A stretch of 64,000 nucleotides of DNA from Dasyornis broadbenti (Eukaryota; Chordata; Aves; Passeriformes; Dasyornithidae), in contig VZRN01006818.1 of the NCBI GenBank assembly GCA_013397935.1, positions 5,125,266-5,189,265 of the forward strand, read 5' to 3'. Shown in pieces: positions 37,961-51,153 of the stretch (within the stretch, counting starts at the first letter, position 1; every line of letters starts with the position of its first letter). The notes under the pieces were generated by a model. That model worked only from the letters and a program-made list of their open reading frames with translations, did no database searches and was not told the DNA's origin. The position numbers were made by a program, and so were the translations under genes.

Positions 37961-38077
37961 GAGACTTTGTCTTTCAAAATTGTCCTTTTGTTGGTGAGCT
38001 ATGGCTGTTCTCTGGGAGCAATTTCTGGCAGAATATCATCCCTGCCTGTGCCCTGCCAGCACATATCACTTGCTCTG
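37961..38077 (+). other. Candidate exon: 117 bases open between acceptor-like and donor-like sites
   Basis: The tract ending TTTTTTTTTCAG is followed by 39 open codons (in part SYGCSLGAISGRISSLPVPC) and then CTG|GTGAGA, a fair donor. The length is a multiple of three. The peptide is hydrophobic and unrecognised. In T-rich DNA such arrangements arise by chance, so this is only a pointer. Confidence 0.12.
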
Positions 38078-41000
38078 GTGAGAGGTGTCTGTGTTGCACA
38101 GCTCCATGCCACCATGCAAGCACTTGAGGACGGCCAACTCTCAAGCTGCCTCCAGATCTCATGGATTTCCTGGTCATTTTAGTGCCCACCCAGCTCTTAC
38201 ACCTCGCCTTGGGGTAGAACTTTGCCTTTAAGATGGGTGCAGAGCACAGGGATGTGTAGGTAACTGCTGGGTGACATGCACACAGAGCATGAGCATGAGA
38301 AGGAAGGAAAAGCAGAGAAAAAACATGAACCGACTGCAACCCATTTCCTGTTCTCCTGTGCCACTTGAGAGCAAAATTGAGCCTGGGAAGTAGGGAGGAA
38401 TGTGAGGAAGGTGGTGGACTTTGGATTTTTTTCCTTGTCGTCCTACCATGATTAATTTTCAATACATTCAATTGATTTTCCCCAAACTGAGTCTCTTTTG
38501 CCCATGATACTACTGATAAGCAATCTCCCTGTGCTTATCTCAACCCACTGGCTTTTCATTTTCTTTTTCTCCCCCAAGCCTGTTGAGGAAGCAGAGTGAT
38601 AGAGGTGCTTGGTGGGCACCTCGCAGGCAGCATAAGGATACTGCATTCCTGTGGATTTCTTTACATGGGAGCAAACCTCCTTTTATCTGTTTTTTTTTTT
38701 TTTTTTCACCTTGAGTGCCCTGTATGGGCAAAGAGCTACAATGACCTGCTTACAATAGCTGTAAGGTTCTTTGCCATCTGTCCTATCTATCCCAGTACAT
38801 AAACCTCACTTTTCTAATAAAATATAAGAAAGGTTGGATAAAAATGTAACAGCAGCACCATTACATTTTTTAATGGCATATTTTTCTCTTATACCTTCTT
38901 TCATTATTATTTTGCCAGTGTTATTTTCAGATTCTCATATACTTCAGGTTGTTTTCTTCCTGTGTGTTTATTGCTTTGCAGAGCTGTACCTGAAATATTT
39001 AATGAAAACAGAGCATATAAACATGGAACAGAAACTGCATGTTCCTCCAGTGCTTCCTGACCTCTAGAATTGCTTTTCTTCTTTTCATTAATGGCCAAGA
39101 GAATAATTAGGACAGCAGAAGAGCATTTGCACCATTAATAGGACATCCCATTACTTTTAATCACAGGAGTAAACAGCAGATAGAGCTGGGTTGAGGAAGA
39201 CTCTACTGGAAATAGTTTTCACAGGAGCCAAGATGCCTCTTCTCAGAAGGAGATTACAATTTGCAGATAAGAACACACATATAGAGGACAATGGTCTGAT
39301 ATGTGTCTGAGCTGGGTAGGATTGCAAATATATTCCTCTACTATCTATAGTCTGTGCTATACAAGACTTAATGAGCTTCATCTCAAAGCCCTTGAGAGAA
39401 AAGATGTGTCTGTTCACAGCCCAAAACAATAGTTCTGCAGCCCTCATCAGAATTCAAACACCATCTTTCCTAATGTGCCATGGTGCAAATATAGACCTGG
39501 TAAGTGAGAAGGACCTGAGGTCAATGGAAAAAATATAGAAGGGCAGGCTTTTTAATGTTTTGACTGAACTCTGCCTCTTCAGTCTTGGATTCTATTTCAC
39601 ATTCCTTACAAAAACAGCAACAATAATACTGACTGCAGTGGAAATAATACATGTAGATTACTGAGTAGCCTAGGCCTGAACACAGAACAAGGGACATTGG
39701 AAATACAGAGGAAGAAATGTTTCTGAAATGTTAACAGCTGCTCAGTTTTCCCATTTGTTATTTGTGGAAAGACAGAAAATAAAACTTGTTTTCAACAAAG
39801 AGAAAAAATATAATACAAGAAAAAATAAATAACAGTCAAAATAGGTCTGTATTACAAAGATTTCTAGGTGATTCTATTCTGCCCTTTGATCTGAGAAATA
39901 GAATTTACACAGTTTCTCAGTTTCTTTATCACAAAGAAGATAGTTTTGTTATCCCAAAAGTTTTTTATTAATTCTCCCTAGATTTGGAACTTTTATATAA
40001 AACAACTCTGGTAGCTGACGGAAGTCACTCAAAATTCAGTTAATATCTTTACTCCCAAGAGTTTGCTAAGAAGATACAACTGCTTCTACTCAGAGAGTCC
40101 CACCTTCCTGACTATTTCCAACCATGCAGTCATTGAACAAACACACCTATTTTTGATGTGGCAGCAACCACGGTTTATTACACATGACTGCAAATCTTTA
40201 CAGGACAAAATTTACATCTAAGTTAATTGACTTTGACTCCCTTTATGATTAAGGGAGAAAACCAGGTATCTACAGCATCCATACTCTTGACCAATTTTAT
40301 TTCTGCTCTAGGATAAGTCACAAATTAGAAATGTCGATTTCTCTCTACTCACTTCAAAAGGAGTACGTGTGCCCATTGCAGCACCCTAGCTATTCTATTG
40401 GTATATTATCCTTTCATGGTTTTCTCTTGCACTTCTCTTTCAAAGGCTACAGAACACTTGTCTATTTTATTATTTATCACTCCTCCAAGAGTTTTGTCAT
40501 TTACCTGCAGAAACTAAAATTTTAAATTATTTTCTTCCAGGATATAGATGAAAGAAAAATATTAACCAGCACAGGACAGGAGCTGATTTCCACAGAGCTC
40601 CACTAGAAACCCACCAGTGTGATGATGAATCTTCATTTCCAATGGCATTTGGCATCTGTCAGCCAGACAATAATACAAGTTATGTCATGTTGATTGTATC
40701 ACTTTTTTTTTTTTAGTGGAAATGTCAGGCAGCACAAAGTCAAAACCAATTAAGGATTATATTACATTGACAGCAATACTTTTATCAATAGATATCAAGT
40801 TGCTTTGACAAAATCTATTTTCACTAAACTGTTTTAATAGAAATTGATCACGTTATGGTCCTATCATAGTTTAAAGATTTGAATCTCCAACCAGTGATTT
40901 TATGTTTTCTTCCTGGGGAAGTTACCATGGGAATAGACTTAAAACATCTTGGGTTATTTTCTCTGGCAGGATAGAATAAATGACAAGCCACAGTGGATCT

Positions 41001-44000
41001 GGATACTGGAGGGCAATTAATAACCTCCAAGATTAGAGTTCTTGACCTACTTGAGTATCTTACACTGTACTCACTTGTTCCCACAGAATTTTCCTAGGTA
41101 TTGACTTCCTTTCCCATCAGGAAGCTTTCTGCCAGTCCACAAAGGTCAGACAGGAAATCAAGCCAGTTCCCACCATGCTGCTGCTCACACTTACCTCTAC
41201 AAGAATTATTGGCCAGGGTCCCCGGGTTTCCCCTAGCATTTATCGCCATGTAGCTGCCACATCTTGGCACCTTTCCCTATTTTCAGGATCTTCACCACCT
41301 TCTTTCTGGGTTTCTTTCCCTCCAAGACCATTTTTTTCAATAGGAAACCTACTTTTCAACACCACTTTGTCCTTGCAGAATCCTAGACCTTGTTTTCCCT
41401 CCAGTCTAAAGAGTGTATGCACCTGATAGTCCAGGCACAGTGTGTGACCAGCCCATTGTTATTAACTAGAGGATTTGGGACGTGACACTTTGGTTTAGTC
41501 CAGGTATCATCAAATTTTACAATTAGCTTGAACAATTTGCAGTGGCCAGGAACAGACTTCTGTCTGAGAATTGAAAGGTCAGTTATGAACACAGACATAC
41601 ATATTTATCTGATACACATCACTGTTCATAGTGCAAGCTAGTTTTTTCACTTATGGTTTGTTTTTTTTTTTCAATAAATAATGGTCATGATTCCTTTCAG
41701 GCCTCTAAAACTTGTCTACTGTTTCATTGTAAATGAAACTATTTACTAAATAGCTGAATTTACTAAATGACACTATTACTAAATATTAATGGCCTAGAGA
41801 CTTCTTCAGTCAGCTATTTAGGGATACTAAAATAATAATCCCAAAATAATCAAAGTATAGTAACCTCTGTTGAGCACTATTTTTAGTCAATGTTGGAGTA
41901 GAAAATACTGCATCACTGTGAAGTAATATTAAATTTTTTTCCTCCTCCCCCTCCACATCTTAAAAATAGAGCAGAAGATTTGGATGAGTATTTCTCCTAT
42001 CTGTTCAAAGCTACAACCTGCCTCACCATAACCTTGCTGGAGAGCAAACAAACAGCCTTAGCACAGAAGTCCCCAAGGCCCACTACTGCCAAAATCAGAA
42101 CCTGCAGCTACACATTAGCAAAACTCTCCTGCTGCTACTCCTCATTCATGGCATAGCTTTGATTGTGACTCACAGTCTCACCTGCATGATTTTAGCAGTA
42201 ACTGGAAGGCATTCGTATCATCAGTAGATCTTCTTTATTGTCTCTTTATTTTATTTTCAAATAAAAGTATTACACAAGGTAACAGCTGGGTAATTGCCAG
42301 AGCTGTCAACCCCGAAAGGGCACTGGCGTGGTGATACCATCTCCATTTTCTGGGTTTTTTCCAGTTTTCCAGAGAAAGTTTCCTGCTCCCCCATGCTCTC
42401 CACAGTATGGAAGGAGATTTCATTTACATTACATGGTCTGAGCTTGATTTATGTTCCGTATGCAACTGCAGCGATCAAACCTTAGAAAGCAGCAGGAGCA
42501 CTTTATATATATATATATCTTACTACCCTTTTTCCCAGTCCTTGACTCTTATTTTCATTCTTGCACATTTTTTTTGTCAGCCCCAGCCTTTTACCAAATA
42601 AACAACCCACCCCAATTATGTTTTCCCTACTGTTCTCAGTTTTGCTACCTCCACACCCACATCAAGTATTTCTGGTATTACTATCGCCTGGATAATCTTG
42701 GCTCTACAACATGTTGCTGTGCCAGTTTTCCAGGTATTGCTCAGCCTTGGAAGATTCTGCTCCCCTTCAGTTAATTGTCATGTCTGCCCATCTCATATAC
42801 CTTCTCCTTAGCAACCTGTGAAGTCCAGCCAGTGCTCATGGCACTGTCTTCTCTCAGATTCTCACTCAGATATCCAGCTTATCCAGCAATTTCTCATGTC
42901 TGGTAGTTTTTCCCTCAGCTCCTTGTTCAGTAAGCTGAACCTCAGACCAGCACCCAGTCACTGGCACAGACATTGAATCAGAACCCTAAGGAAAGACAAA
43001 GGAAGTTTAAAAAATCTTAGTTTCAGAACCAAAAGAATAAACAGCTATGCTAATAAGCATTTCCCTGCTGCTGAACAAGTTAGAGTGAAAATGCTGCCAC
43101 AGGACATTGTTGACCTACAGAGGCAAATCTCAGCTGCCCTTGTGGAATCATGGAGTACTCTACCCTATAGAAGTACTTCAGTCCATTGCAAATTAAATCT
43201 GAAGCCAAAGGAGACTCCAGACGCTTTTATGTGGCTGGCTTTGCATCTTAGTAGCAACTGGGCACACAGAGCAGATAGATGGGTTTGGAAAGAAGTTATG
43301 AAAACCCCAGTGACATTAAAGGAAAGGATTTTCTAGCAAGGAGCAGTGCAAAATAAGTTTGCTTATAGAACGGTTATGTAAAGAACCACTAACTATATTT
43401 TTCTTACTGAAACCTTAAAAATAATTGTGTGAGAAATGCATGTTTTAAACTAAATTACACTATTTTTCTACCTGATCATTATGGGATTGGAAATCTCAGA
43501 GGATTTTTAGAGTAGACACCATGGATAATTTACTTTCAAATAGGCAAACTAGGTATTAAATACCTATGAATAAGTGTTACAATGTCCCTAGAGTGTTTGC
43601 TGTGAACCAGCTGAAAACTTGATCTTATAAAATAAAAATCTGGTTTGCAAAAAAAAAGAAGAGTTCGTTCTTTCTTTTTTCTAAGCAGAAAAACATTCTA
43701 TAATTAAAGTGATTTAATTCTTGAAAGGGTGTTTGCTTTATGTATGACCATTAGCACCACAGAAATCAGTCTCAGGCAGGTTAAGTAGAGCAGTTAAAGC
43801 CAGGCAGGTAGACAACCAGGGAAGGAAGCTGTGTGAAAGACAAAAGGCTGGAAAAATATTTCTATGTGTTTACAACAGTTAAGTGATGCGTTGCTAACTG
43901 ACGCTGCTAATCTCGCATGATCTTTATTCCAAACTGCCGAGGTGCCACTTTGTTACAAAGATAATGTTGCCTTATCTAGAAGTCAAATCTAAGCTACCTT

Positions 44001-47000
44001 GGGCCTTAATTGCCTGGCAAATACAGGGATGCCATCTCAGATTTTTTCTCCCTTAAAATTAAATTTTGAGTCAAGCATTGTCACATCTTCATGCGGAAAT
44101 GAAAAAAGCGTGAGGAAATGAGTCCTGTGAGCCAAAAAATATGAAAAGTTCCTGTATATACAGAGTAAGCACACAACAGTGTAGTCTGCTGAGTAGTTTG
44201 ATAAAGCAGGAGTTCGTTATCAATAACAATCTATTTGTTAGTGAAACAGACAAGAAAATCATGAAAGGAAAGTTCTATCAGAGATATGATTTTACTAAGC
44301 AGAATCTTGAATGTGCTTTTCATTAGCAGAAGGGCAGAGATAACCGCAGTTAACTTGCAATATGAGTAGAGACAAATGTTTTCTAAAAGGTAAATAAAAT
44401 GTATCTGAGAATCTATCACCAACAGGAATTTGTCTTTCCTGAATTAAGCATATTACTGATTTTGCTCTCTGTAATTATGCCGTTCACTATTAACTGTCCC
44501 AGTATTAAGATAGAATTCGTTGTATTCACACTGTAAAAGACTTAGAAAAAATTCATTTGGCAGCTTGGTGATAAATAATAGAGTTAAATATTGTTGACTG
44601 TGAATTTTAATTATTTGGGTTTTCTCTTCACTCTCCTTGGCTTTAACTCTTTGATACCCAGTAGAAAAATTTATATTTAAATAAATTCTCTGGAAGAACC
44701 TATTTTGTCATTTGTAAAAAAATTTATTTACCTCTTTCCACAAGGGCATTATCCTATGAGCTGATCTCACCTCTTTTAATTTACATATTTTTTTCTTTAC
44801 TTAACCCCCAAAGTCCTTTTTTTTTTACCTTTATTTGTTGGGAAATACTTCACAGATGTCTCTCTAACTCAGGCAGAATTGAGTTAGAAATCTTTATTAT
44901 TGTACTAATGCAATTCTACTTTGTTCTTTTGCTGTAATAACAACATAAAGATCCTTTAATGGAAGAAATAATTTGAAATCTCTGGTTAGTCTCAGAAAAG
45001 AAGAAAGCTAACTGACATAACACAAGGATGAGAAATCATGTTAATCCATTCTTTTTTCAGTTGTTGGTTATCCATTCAGCTTGAAGTGTCTTTGCCTGTA
45101 CAGAAACAATTATTTCAGGAGTTTTTAGTGGGATTTCGGTGGTAGTATTAAACTCTGATTTGTAATTGTTCATTTTTTATATCTTTAAAATATGTATGGT
45201 TTCAGAAAGTCTGCCATTATACACAAGTTTAAAGCCTCTGCAGGTGTCTTCAGGATCTACTGCATCTACAGATCATTTTCATCCATGCTCTGGCAAGAAA
45301 ATAAATTATTGACTTAATCTTCCTGCTTCTGCTGCTGTCATTATAGCAAATAAAATTAATAACTCCAAAATCCCTGGGCCTGGTTTAGTCTAACATTAGC
45401 ATTAAATTACCATGCTTTGCTGATAGCTTTTTAATTTTTACCTCTGGCGATTTTATGTTAATATGAAATTCATCCTGTTACCAAATATGAATAAATTGTC
45501 CATGTCAGTCATCTCAACACAGATGTCATATCCTGAATGCCACTTTAACTGCAAGTCCCTAAGAGAAAAAATTTTTTAAAAGTCATCTTTCTCAGAACTG
45601 CCTGGCTCACCTCTTTTACAGCAAAGGAGCAAAATGCTAGGAAGAATTTAAAGCTTCAGTCCTATCAACTCATGGTTGAATGCCTGAGCTAGAAGAGCGC
45701 ACATGCTGTAGTCTGCTTTGCTGCCAGGTCAAAGGACTGTGCTGCCCGGGAGAAGCTGGATGGAGGAAGTCAGGAAAGACATTATTAGTGGGCTGTTTCT
45801 CCATCTGCATCACTGGCCACAGGACTACCGTGTCCCTGCTCTTCTGCATACCCCCTCACACTGTGCATCATCACAGCTAAGAGCCTAAGACATTCCTGTC
45901 TGAGGACAGAAGTAAATCACATCCTGGAAGAGACCCAGCACACAATGTGCAGGTTCACTGTATTTGTATCGCACTAAATCTCTTTTCTTAAGCTGACAAC
46001 ACTGAGATCATAAGTGGCACGTACAGGAACCCAAACTTGGATTAGAATTATTTAGCACAGTATGATTATCACTTCACATGAATTGTCATCCTTTCTCTTG
46101 TATGGGGTAATTTCTATTCCACCAGCAGTAGACTGGCACATTTTTCTACTGGAACTATTTTAAAGTACACTTTTTTTTTCTTTTTTTACAAGATCAGGCA
46201 TGCCTAATTTGCCAGATTTTCTTTTTTGTTTTCTTTTAAAAAGTCATTTGTTATTCACTTGATGAGTGTTTTTAATTTCACTGCATTGTGGCAGTGGATA
46301 AGCTGTAATTGTTGGGATATCGTTTTTCGAAGTTAGGTAGCACTTTGCTTTATGAGCTGAATGGAAGTGTATTATTTGCCAAATTAGTGGAATACAATAC
46401 AGGCTGATGACTGTGTACTGCTTACCTCAGACAATAATACAGAGCTCAATTCACTTTTGCTGAAGTATTGGTACATAGCAACCTGCTTCCAGGTTAATAA
46501 CAGATAATCACGACAAACACAAACGCAGCCGGGATCTTCCACAGCGTAGATGAGTCTGCATCTCACTGGAAGAGCAGCATCAGGAGCATGGATCTGAAGT
46601 GTCCCCAGTTTGCTTCCTTCCTGTCCAAAGGATTTTCAAGATGTTGCATAGGGCTAAATGATGATCTTACTAGTAAAGTATTAATATGCCATCAAATCCA
46701 GATACTGGTCCTGAGGCATGTCTGCAGCTGTGCTTTGGTTCTTGTCTGGAACCAAAGAGAACATGGAAGTGATGCTAAACGGAAAGAAAGGGCACACGTG
46801 GACAATGGCAGTTCCAATTCTCTTGCAAACGAGCACAGTCAAGAAAATTGTGGTTCCACATGAGGAGATTCCTTTCATCATGCATTTCTTGTGCATCTGG
46901 AGTACTTGAAATATATCACTACCTGCTTCATTTCCTGAGGGTGAGTACATGGAAGTGTAAGCCAAACATAGTCTAAAGTCTAAGTCCTCCACCACAATTA

Positions 47001-47734
47001 GCTATAAATCACAGTTGTCTGTGAATTCAGCGCACATGCTGATTACTGTGGCGTTAATGACGTGGTTAGATATAACCTGTGCTGCAAAATATGTGATTAC
47101 TGAAATTCTGTGAGCTAAAGGATTTGTCTGAGCTGCAAAGAACAGGTTAGTTCGGCCAGCATGATGGATGGATGGAGTCTAATGAAGGAAATACCCTTTG
47201 TGCTTTTGCATTAGAGACCGTGCATTAGCCAGAGCTGCAGCGTGGCTGTGAAAACAAACTTGACACTCTTTTATTTGTGCTGCTACTGGCACATATAACC
47301 AAAAAATAACTTTTGTCTTTGAGACACGAGGAGAAGAATGAAATAGCTTGATACTGGGATACTCTCAGCGAAGTGAGTATCAGGAACAGGGAGCACTGGG
47401 TTACTAGCATCTACCCATTTGTATCCCCAGTTATATAGTGAGCAGCAGTATAAATAAGAATTTTAATGAAAAGAAACAATCAGTTCTCAGTTGCAACACT
47501 GTGACAGAGAAGTTCTTGCTGGAAGGTGTCTTCCACCAAATATCTGAGTGATGGCTTGGAAAAGGATCCTGAAGGGAAGCTGGAGAACAAAGCTGACATC
47601 TCAGGTCAGACAGAACTGACAGGCACTTCATTTTATTTTTTCTTCCTCTCTTTTTTCTTCTATTTTGTTTTATTTCTTATTTATATTTTTTGTCATTGTA
47701 GGATCTTTTTAGAGGGCTGAGGTTTTGTTTATTT

Positions 47735-47825
47735 ACTGTTTGGTTTGGGGTATTTTGCTTTGCTTTGGGGTTTTTTGTTTTGGTTTTGTTTGTTGTTGTT
47801 GTTGTTTTGGGGGTTTTTTCCCCTT
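47735..47825 (+). repeat. GT-rich low-complexity tract with G-runs
   Basis: Runs of T separated by G or GG, a (GTT)5 core at about 47788-47806, and G-runs of four, four and five bases. The spacing is too wide for a confident G-quadruplex. It is preceded by a T-rich tract from about 47635. Confidence 0.85.
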
Positions 47826-48583
47826 CTTTTCTCTATTTTCTTTGTTTTCAATTTTACAATCAAGTACCTAGCCTGTGATTTGCTGGGATAAATGTCATTT
47901 ATCTTTCACCTCAAAGTTTGTCCAGTAATTAACCTGCTCTCCAGATGAACTGTCTAGTAAATAGCACTCCTGTTTTGGCAGAAATGGACAACTGATCCTA
48001 GCAGAGTCTGATGTATTTTCAAGCTGTGTCTAGATAGACAGTTCATAGCAGAAATGGTTTCAGTATTGTTCCCTTGCCATCTCCATATGTTTAATGTAGC
48101 TTTGCTTGTCTGTAACTTGGTTTGATTCCAGTCAAAACCCAGGACAGAAAAAGCACATCCAGTCCTTGCTCCCCTTGTGCAATGGACATTGCATGGTGCT
48201 ACTCTTTCATTTGCTGCTACGTGCAGCACATGGGGAGGAAGCCATGGGGAGATTCCTGAGCCTCTTGGGACCAGCTGGGCAGCATGAACCCACAGCTGGT
48301 CACGGGCTAAAGCAATGACATCCATCCATGTTGGCTTTTTATATTCCCAGGCCTATCATGAAGCTGGCAGAACCAGAAGTCCCACACACAGAGATTCAGA
48401 GAGCCAGAGGAATGCACATAAACAAGCATGAAAGACATGTCTTGAAGGACGTGCATTTTAAAGAGACTACAAAGAGTCACAGCTGAAGCTATTCCTGACT
48501 TGTGACACTGGTTGGTTTTGTCTGCAGCAGTCTGAACTTGCAATAGTAGTAAATATTAATAACATTATCATATCTTGTCACAT

Positions 48584-49146
48584 TATACAGGGGTTTCCTG
48601 GGATGGAGTTATTTTTCTTTGTAGTGGCTCCTATGGTGCTGCTCTGGGTATGTGAACAAAGCAGTGTTGATAACACAGGGATGTTTTAGCTGGGCAGTGC
48701 TTACACACAGGGGGAAGGCTTTTTCTGCATGTCCTGCTGCCCTGCCAGACACCAGGCTGGGATAGAAGAAGCTGGGAGAGGACACAGCTGGGACTGTTGA
48801 CCCCAACCGACCAACAGGGTATTCCACAACATGTAATACAGTGCTTGGCAATAGAAAACAAAACAAAACAAAAGGTGGAGAAAAAGGGATGAAGGGGCTA
48901 TATTTGGAGTTATGATCTCTGCCTTCCATACAGCTGATGGAGCTCTGCTTTCCTGGAGATACCTGAACACCTGCCTGCCCATGGAAAATGGAGAACGAAT
49001 TCTTTATTTTGCTTTACTTGAGTATGTACCTTCTGCTTGTTCATTAATTTCTCAGTTTTACTACTCTTACTCTGCTTCCCATCCCACCAGAGGGGGGTAA
49101 GCAACAGGCTGTGTAGGCTGAGCTGTTCACTGGTACTACAACAAAC
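48584..49146 (+). mobile_element. Solo LTR of a widespread avian endogenous retrovirus family, degraded
   Basis: This is a single long terminal repeat, left after recombination between the two LTRs of an old endogenous retrovirus. I recognise it by a series of conserved words in order: 'AACACAGGGATGTTTTAG' (48679-48696), 'CAGTGCTTACACA' (48702-48714), 'GGGAGAGGACACAGCTGGGA' (48773-48792), 'GTTGACCCCAACCGACC' (48797-48813), 'CTCTGCTTTCCTGGAGATA' (48943-48961), 'CTGAACACCTGCCTGCCCAT' (48963-48982) and 'CATCCCACCAG' near 49080. The promoter segment with the TATA box is replaced by an (AAAAC)n stretch at 48854-48874, and the polyadenylation signal is mutated, so it is probably inert. No internal viral genes flank it. 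The ends are approximate, and I could not confirm a target-site duplication. Confidence 0.9.
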
Positions 49147-50339
49147 ATCTGCTTCTGGCCTTCTTTGATTTTTCACAGCACTGCATGAAGGCAGATCTGG
49201 GCCAGGTAGAAGTTACACACCTTTGTGTGAAACAATCCAATTAGCATTGTCAGGGGGCAAGAAGCATTTTGAAACACCTGGACACAGTATTTTAAAAGCA
49301 TTATTTTAAAATAGTATTTTAAAATGCTACTAATAAAAGCTTTCACTGTTATTAAAAGTATGCATTTGAGAAGACATTAGCACTGAAAATTGCATGTTGT
49401 TTCCTAGTACATACATAAATTGCCAGCATCTTTCATTTATCCCTTAATTTGTCTTCCATCTCAAATTTTCTTAGTATTATTAAGTGTTATTCACGACAGC
49501 AAAAAGGCCAGATATTCTTGGGTTAAGTCATGTTTTCTGCCTGTTGTATCACATAATATATTCCCAAATGCCTGGTGACAATGCACATAATTACTTTTTA
49601 ATTTTTTTTCAAGCACCTCTCATCTGGGAGTACCGAATAGCCTAAACAACATCCTTTATAAATATTGCATGGAAGAGCTTCTGACTATTAAGATAAAAAG
49701 CCATTTATTTCAGTACACCCCAACTGAAAGGAGAAGCTGTCATTTTTATAATAGAATCCAAATCCTGTTTATTTGTTTCAGCTGACGTCTGCATGAATCA
49801 AAGGCATCAGTGGTAATCCAGGATTCATGGGGTTGCACTGGAAGTATTTGACAAAATCTGATAAGAAAATCTGATGAAATAAGAAAATGTAGCAGTAGAT
49901 TTTCGAGCACACTTCATGCAGTACAGCTCACCTGCAGACCATAGTTTGGAGGAGCATGGAGCCATGTTGTTCCCCTGTCTGCAAGGAGGGAAGAGAAATT
50001 GAAAGCTTGTTTAAAGGTGACTTCAACACTTCTGGAATCGAATCTGCAGCCTCCAGTTCTGCCTCAATATTCCTGCCACACACTACCAGCTTGTGGTAAA
50101 ACCTCAGACCCCACAAGAACAGCTTTTTCACCAGTTTATTTTCCCTTCCTGCACTCCTTCAGTTCTGTGTTCTTCCACATGAGTTCACTGTACTGCAGTG
50201 ACCAAGTCAGGGACAGTACTGAGGTCTCTGTGCCCCTTTGCCCTCTCAGGAACCATCCCTGTTGTGCATCAGCTTAAGGGAGGTTCCAGCCAGCAATCCA
50301 GGCCCAAGGGTTGAACTTTTAGGAAACAAACCCAAGGCA
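49147..50339. other. Intergenic DNA between LTR and tandem array
   Basis: No gene is recognised. The open frames at 49928-50277 lack family features. Confidence 0.5.
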
Positions 50340-50502
50340 TTCTTATTCTTATTCTTTATTCTTTATTCTTTATTCTTTATTCTTTATTCTTTATTCTTTA
50401 TTCTTTATTCTTTATTCTTTATTCTTTATTCTTTATTCTTTATTCTTATTCTTTATTCTTATTTGTATTCTTATTCCTATTCCTATTCCTATTCTTATTC
50501 TT
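50340..50502 (+). repeat. Tandem repeat: (TATTCTT)n heptamers flanked by TATTCT/TATTCC hexamers
   Basis: Counting the spacing of the single A in each unit, one 6-base step is followed by thirteen consecutive 7-base steps (about 50351-50442), then 6, 7 and a series of 6-base steps (to about 50497). The last hexamers are TATTCC and TATTCT. The heptamer core seems to have expanded from a hexamer background by a one-T insertion. The Phe-Ile-Leu-Tyr-Ser-Leu frame over it is an artefact. Confidence 0.95.
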
Positions 50503-50954
50503 CAAAATCTTATTCTGTATTATACCATCATGAAAGGAAAGCAGCTTCAGGACATGCAAATTCTGATCTCTCGCCGCCTATAATTCAAGTCCAAAGGAAA
50601 ATACATCTGCTTAAGGCTTTGTAGTTTTGGGAATTCTCTTTGAAAAAATTTCAAATGCAGTTCCTTGGAGGATATTTGAACTTCCTCTCTTACTGCCACC
50701 CTCTCCTCCCACTCCAACCCCCTCCCCATATTGCAGTGTAAACTTAAAAAAAAAAAATAGAGAAAATTAAGCCACCTAGTCTTTTATCCATATAATTTTC
50801 ATTTATTTTCTGAGCATGGCAATACAAAAATACAGTACAGTGTTGCACACCTTGAACAGCTTTTCTTCTGTTCAGGTTTATTTATCTTGGTTTGCTCTGC
50901 CACAGGCCATTCTGTCATCCTTAATTTCAGAAAATAATTCTCTTGTTCCTCTAG

Positions 50955-51153
50955 ATCAAAGCAGAAACACTCCTTGGAAAAGCTGGTGCACTGCTTGTCT
51001 TCCCCATCTACCCTGGTGATCTGGCACTGGCAGCATCTGCAGTGACTGTGCCTCCAGCTGTCAGGGCTATGGAGCAGCCTCATTGCAAGGGGTCTGACGC
51101 GGATCTCCACATCGTGCAGGAGGTCCGAAGGCTCTGTGTCGTGGACAGTCTCA
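50955..51153 (+). other. Candidate internal exon with good acceptor and GTGAGT donor, unidentified product
   Basis: This is the best exon-like segment in the window. The acceptor is TTCTCTTGTTCCTCTAG, whose TAG is also the last in-frame stop. The next 66 codons are open and stop-free (including LLVFPIYPGDLALAASAVTV and SDADLHIVQEVRRLCVVDSL) up to CTCA|GTGAGT, a near-perfect donor. The segment is GC-richer than its surroundings and keeps several CpGs in about 100 bases (51098-51142), which is unusual here. I know no protein with this sequence. The minus strand is also open (51230-50799) with its own CTTTGCAG acceptor-like site at 51185, so strand assignment is uncertain. It could be an exon, a pseudogene fragment or an unrecognised retroelement piece. 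Confidence 0.3.

Larger units (their letters stand above)
37372..48583. other. Intergenic AT-rich DNA up to the solo LTR
   Basis: No gene or transposon is recognised. A T17 run lies at 38690-38706, a short (TA)8 run at about 42504-42518, a GATG triplet array at about 47164-47176, and T- and GT-rich low-complexity DNA at 47635-47825. GC-richer patches near 38.0-38.4, 45.7-45.9 and 46.6-46.9 kb have open frames without family features. Confidence 0.45.

Noticed and set aside
37974..38471. 165-codon minus frame, the longest open frame in the window
   Set aside because: No domain, no splice context on that strand, mixed composition, and its length is within chance for this much DNA.
46588..46995. 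Overlapping frames on both strands around 46.6-47.0 kb, including a minus frame that looks partly membrane-like
   Set aside because: No consistent transmembrane pattern, no splice sites and no recognised family.
50238..50624. 128-codon frame with repeated Phe-Ile-Leu-Tyr-Ser
   Set aside because: It is an artefact of the TATTCTT heptamer array.
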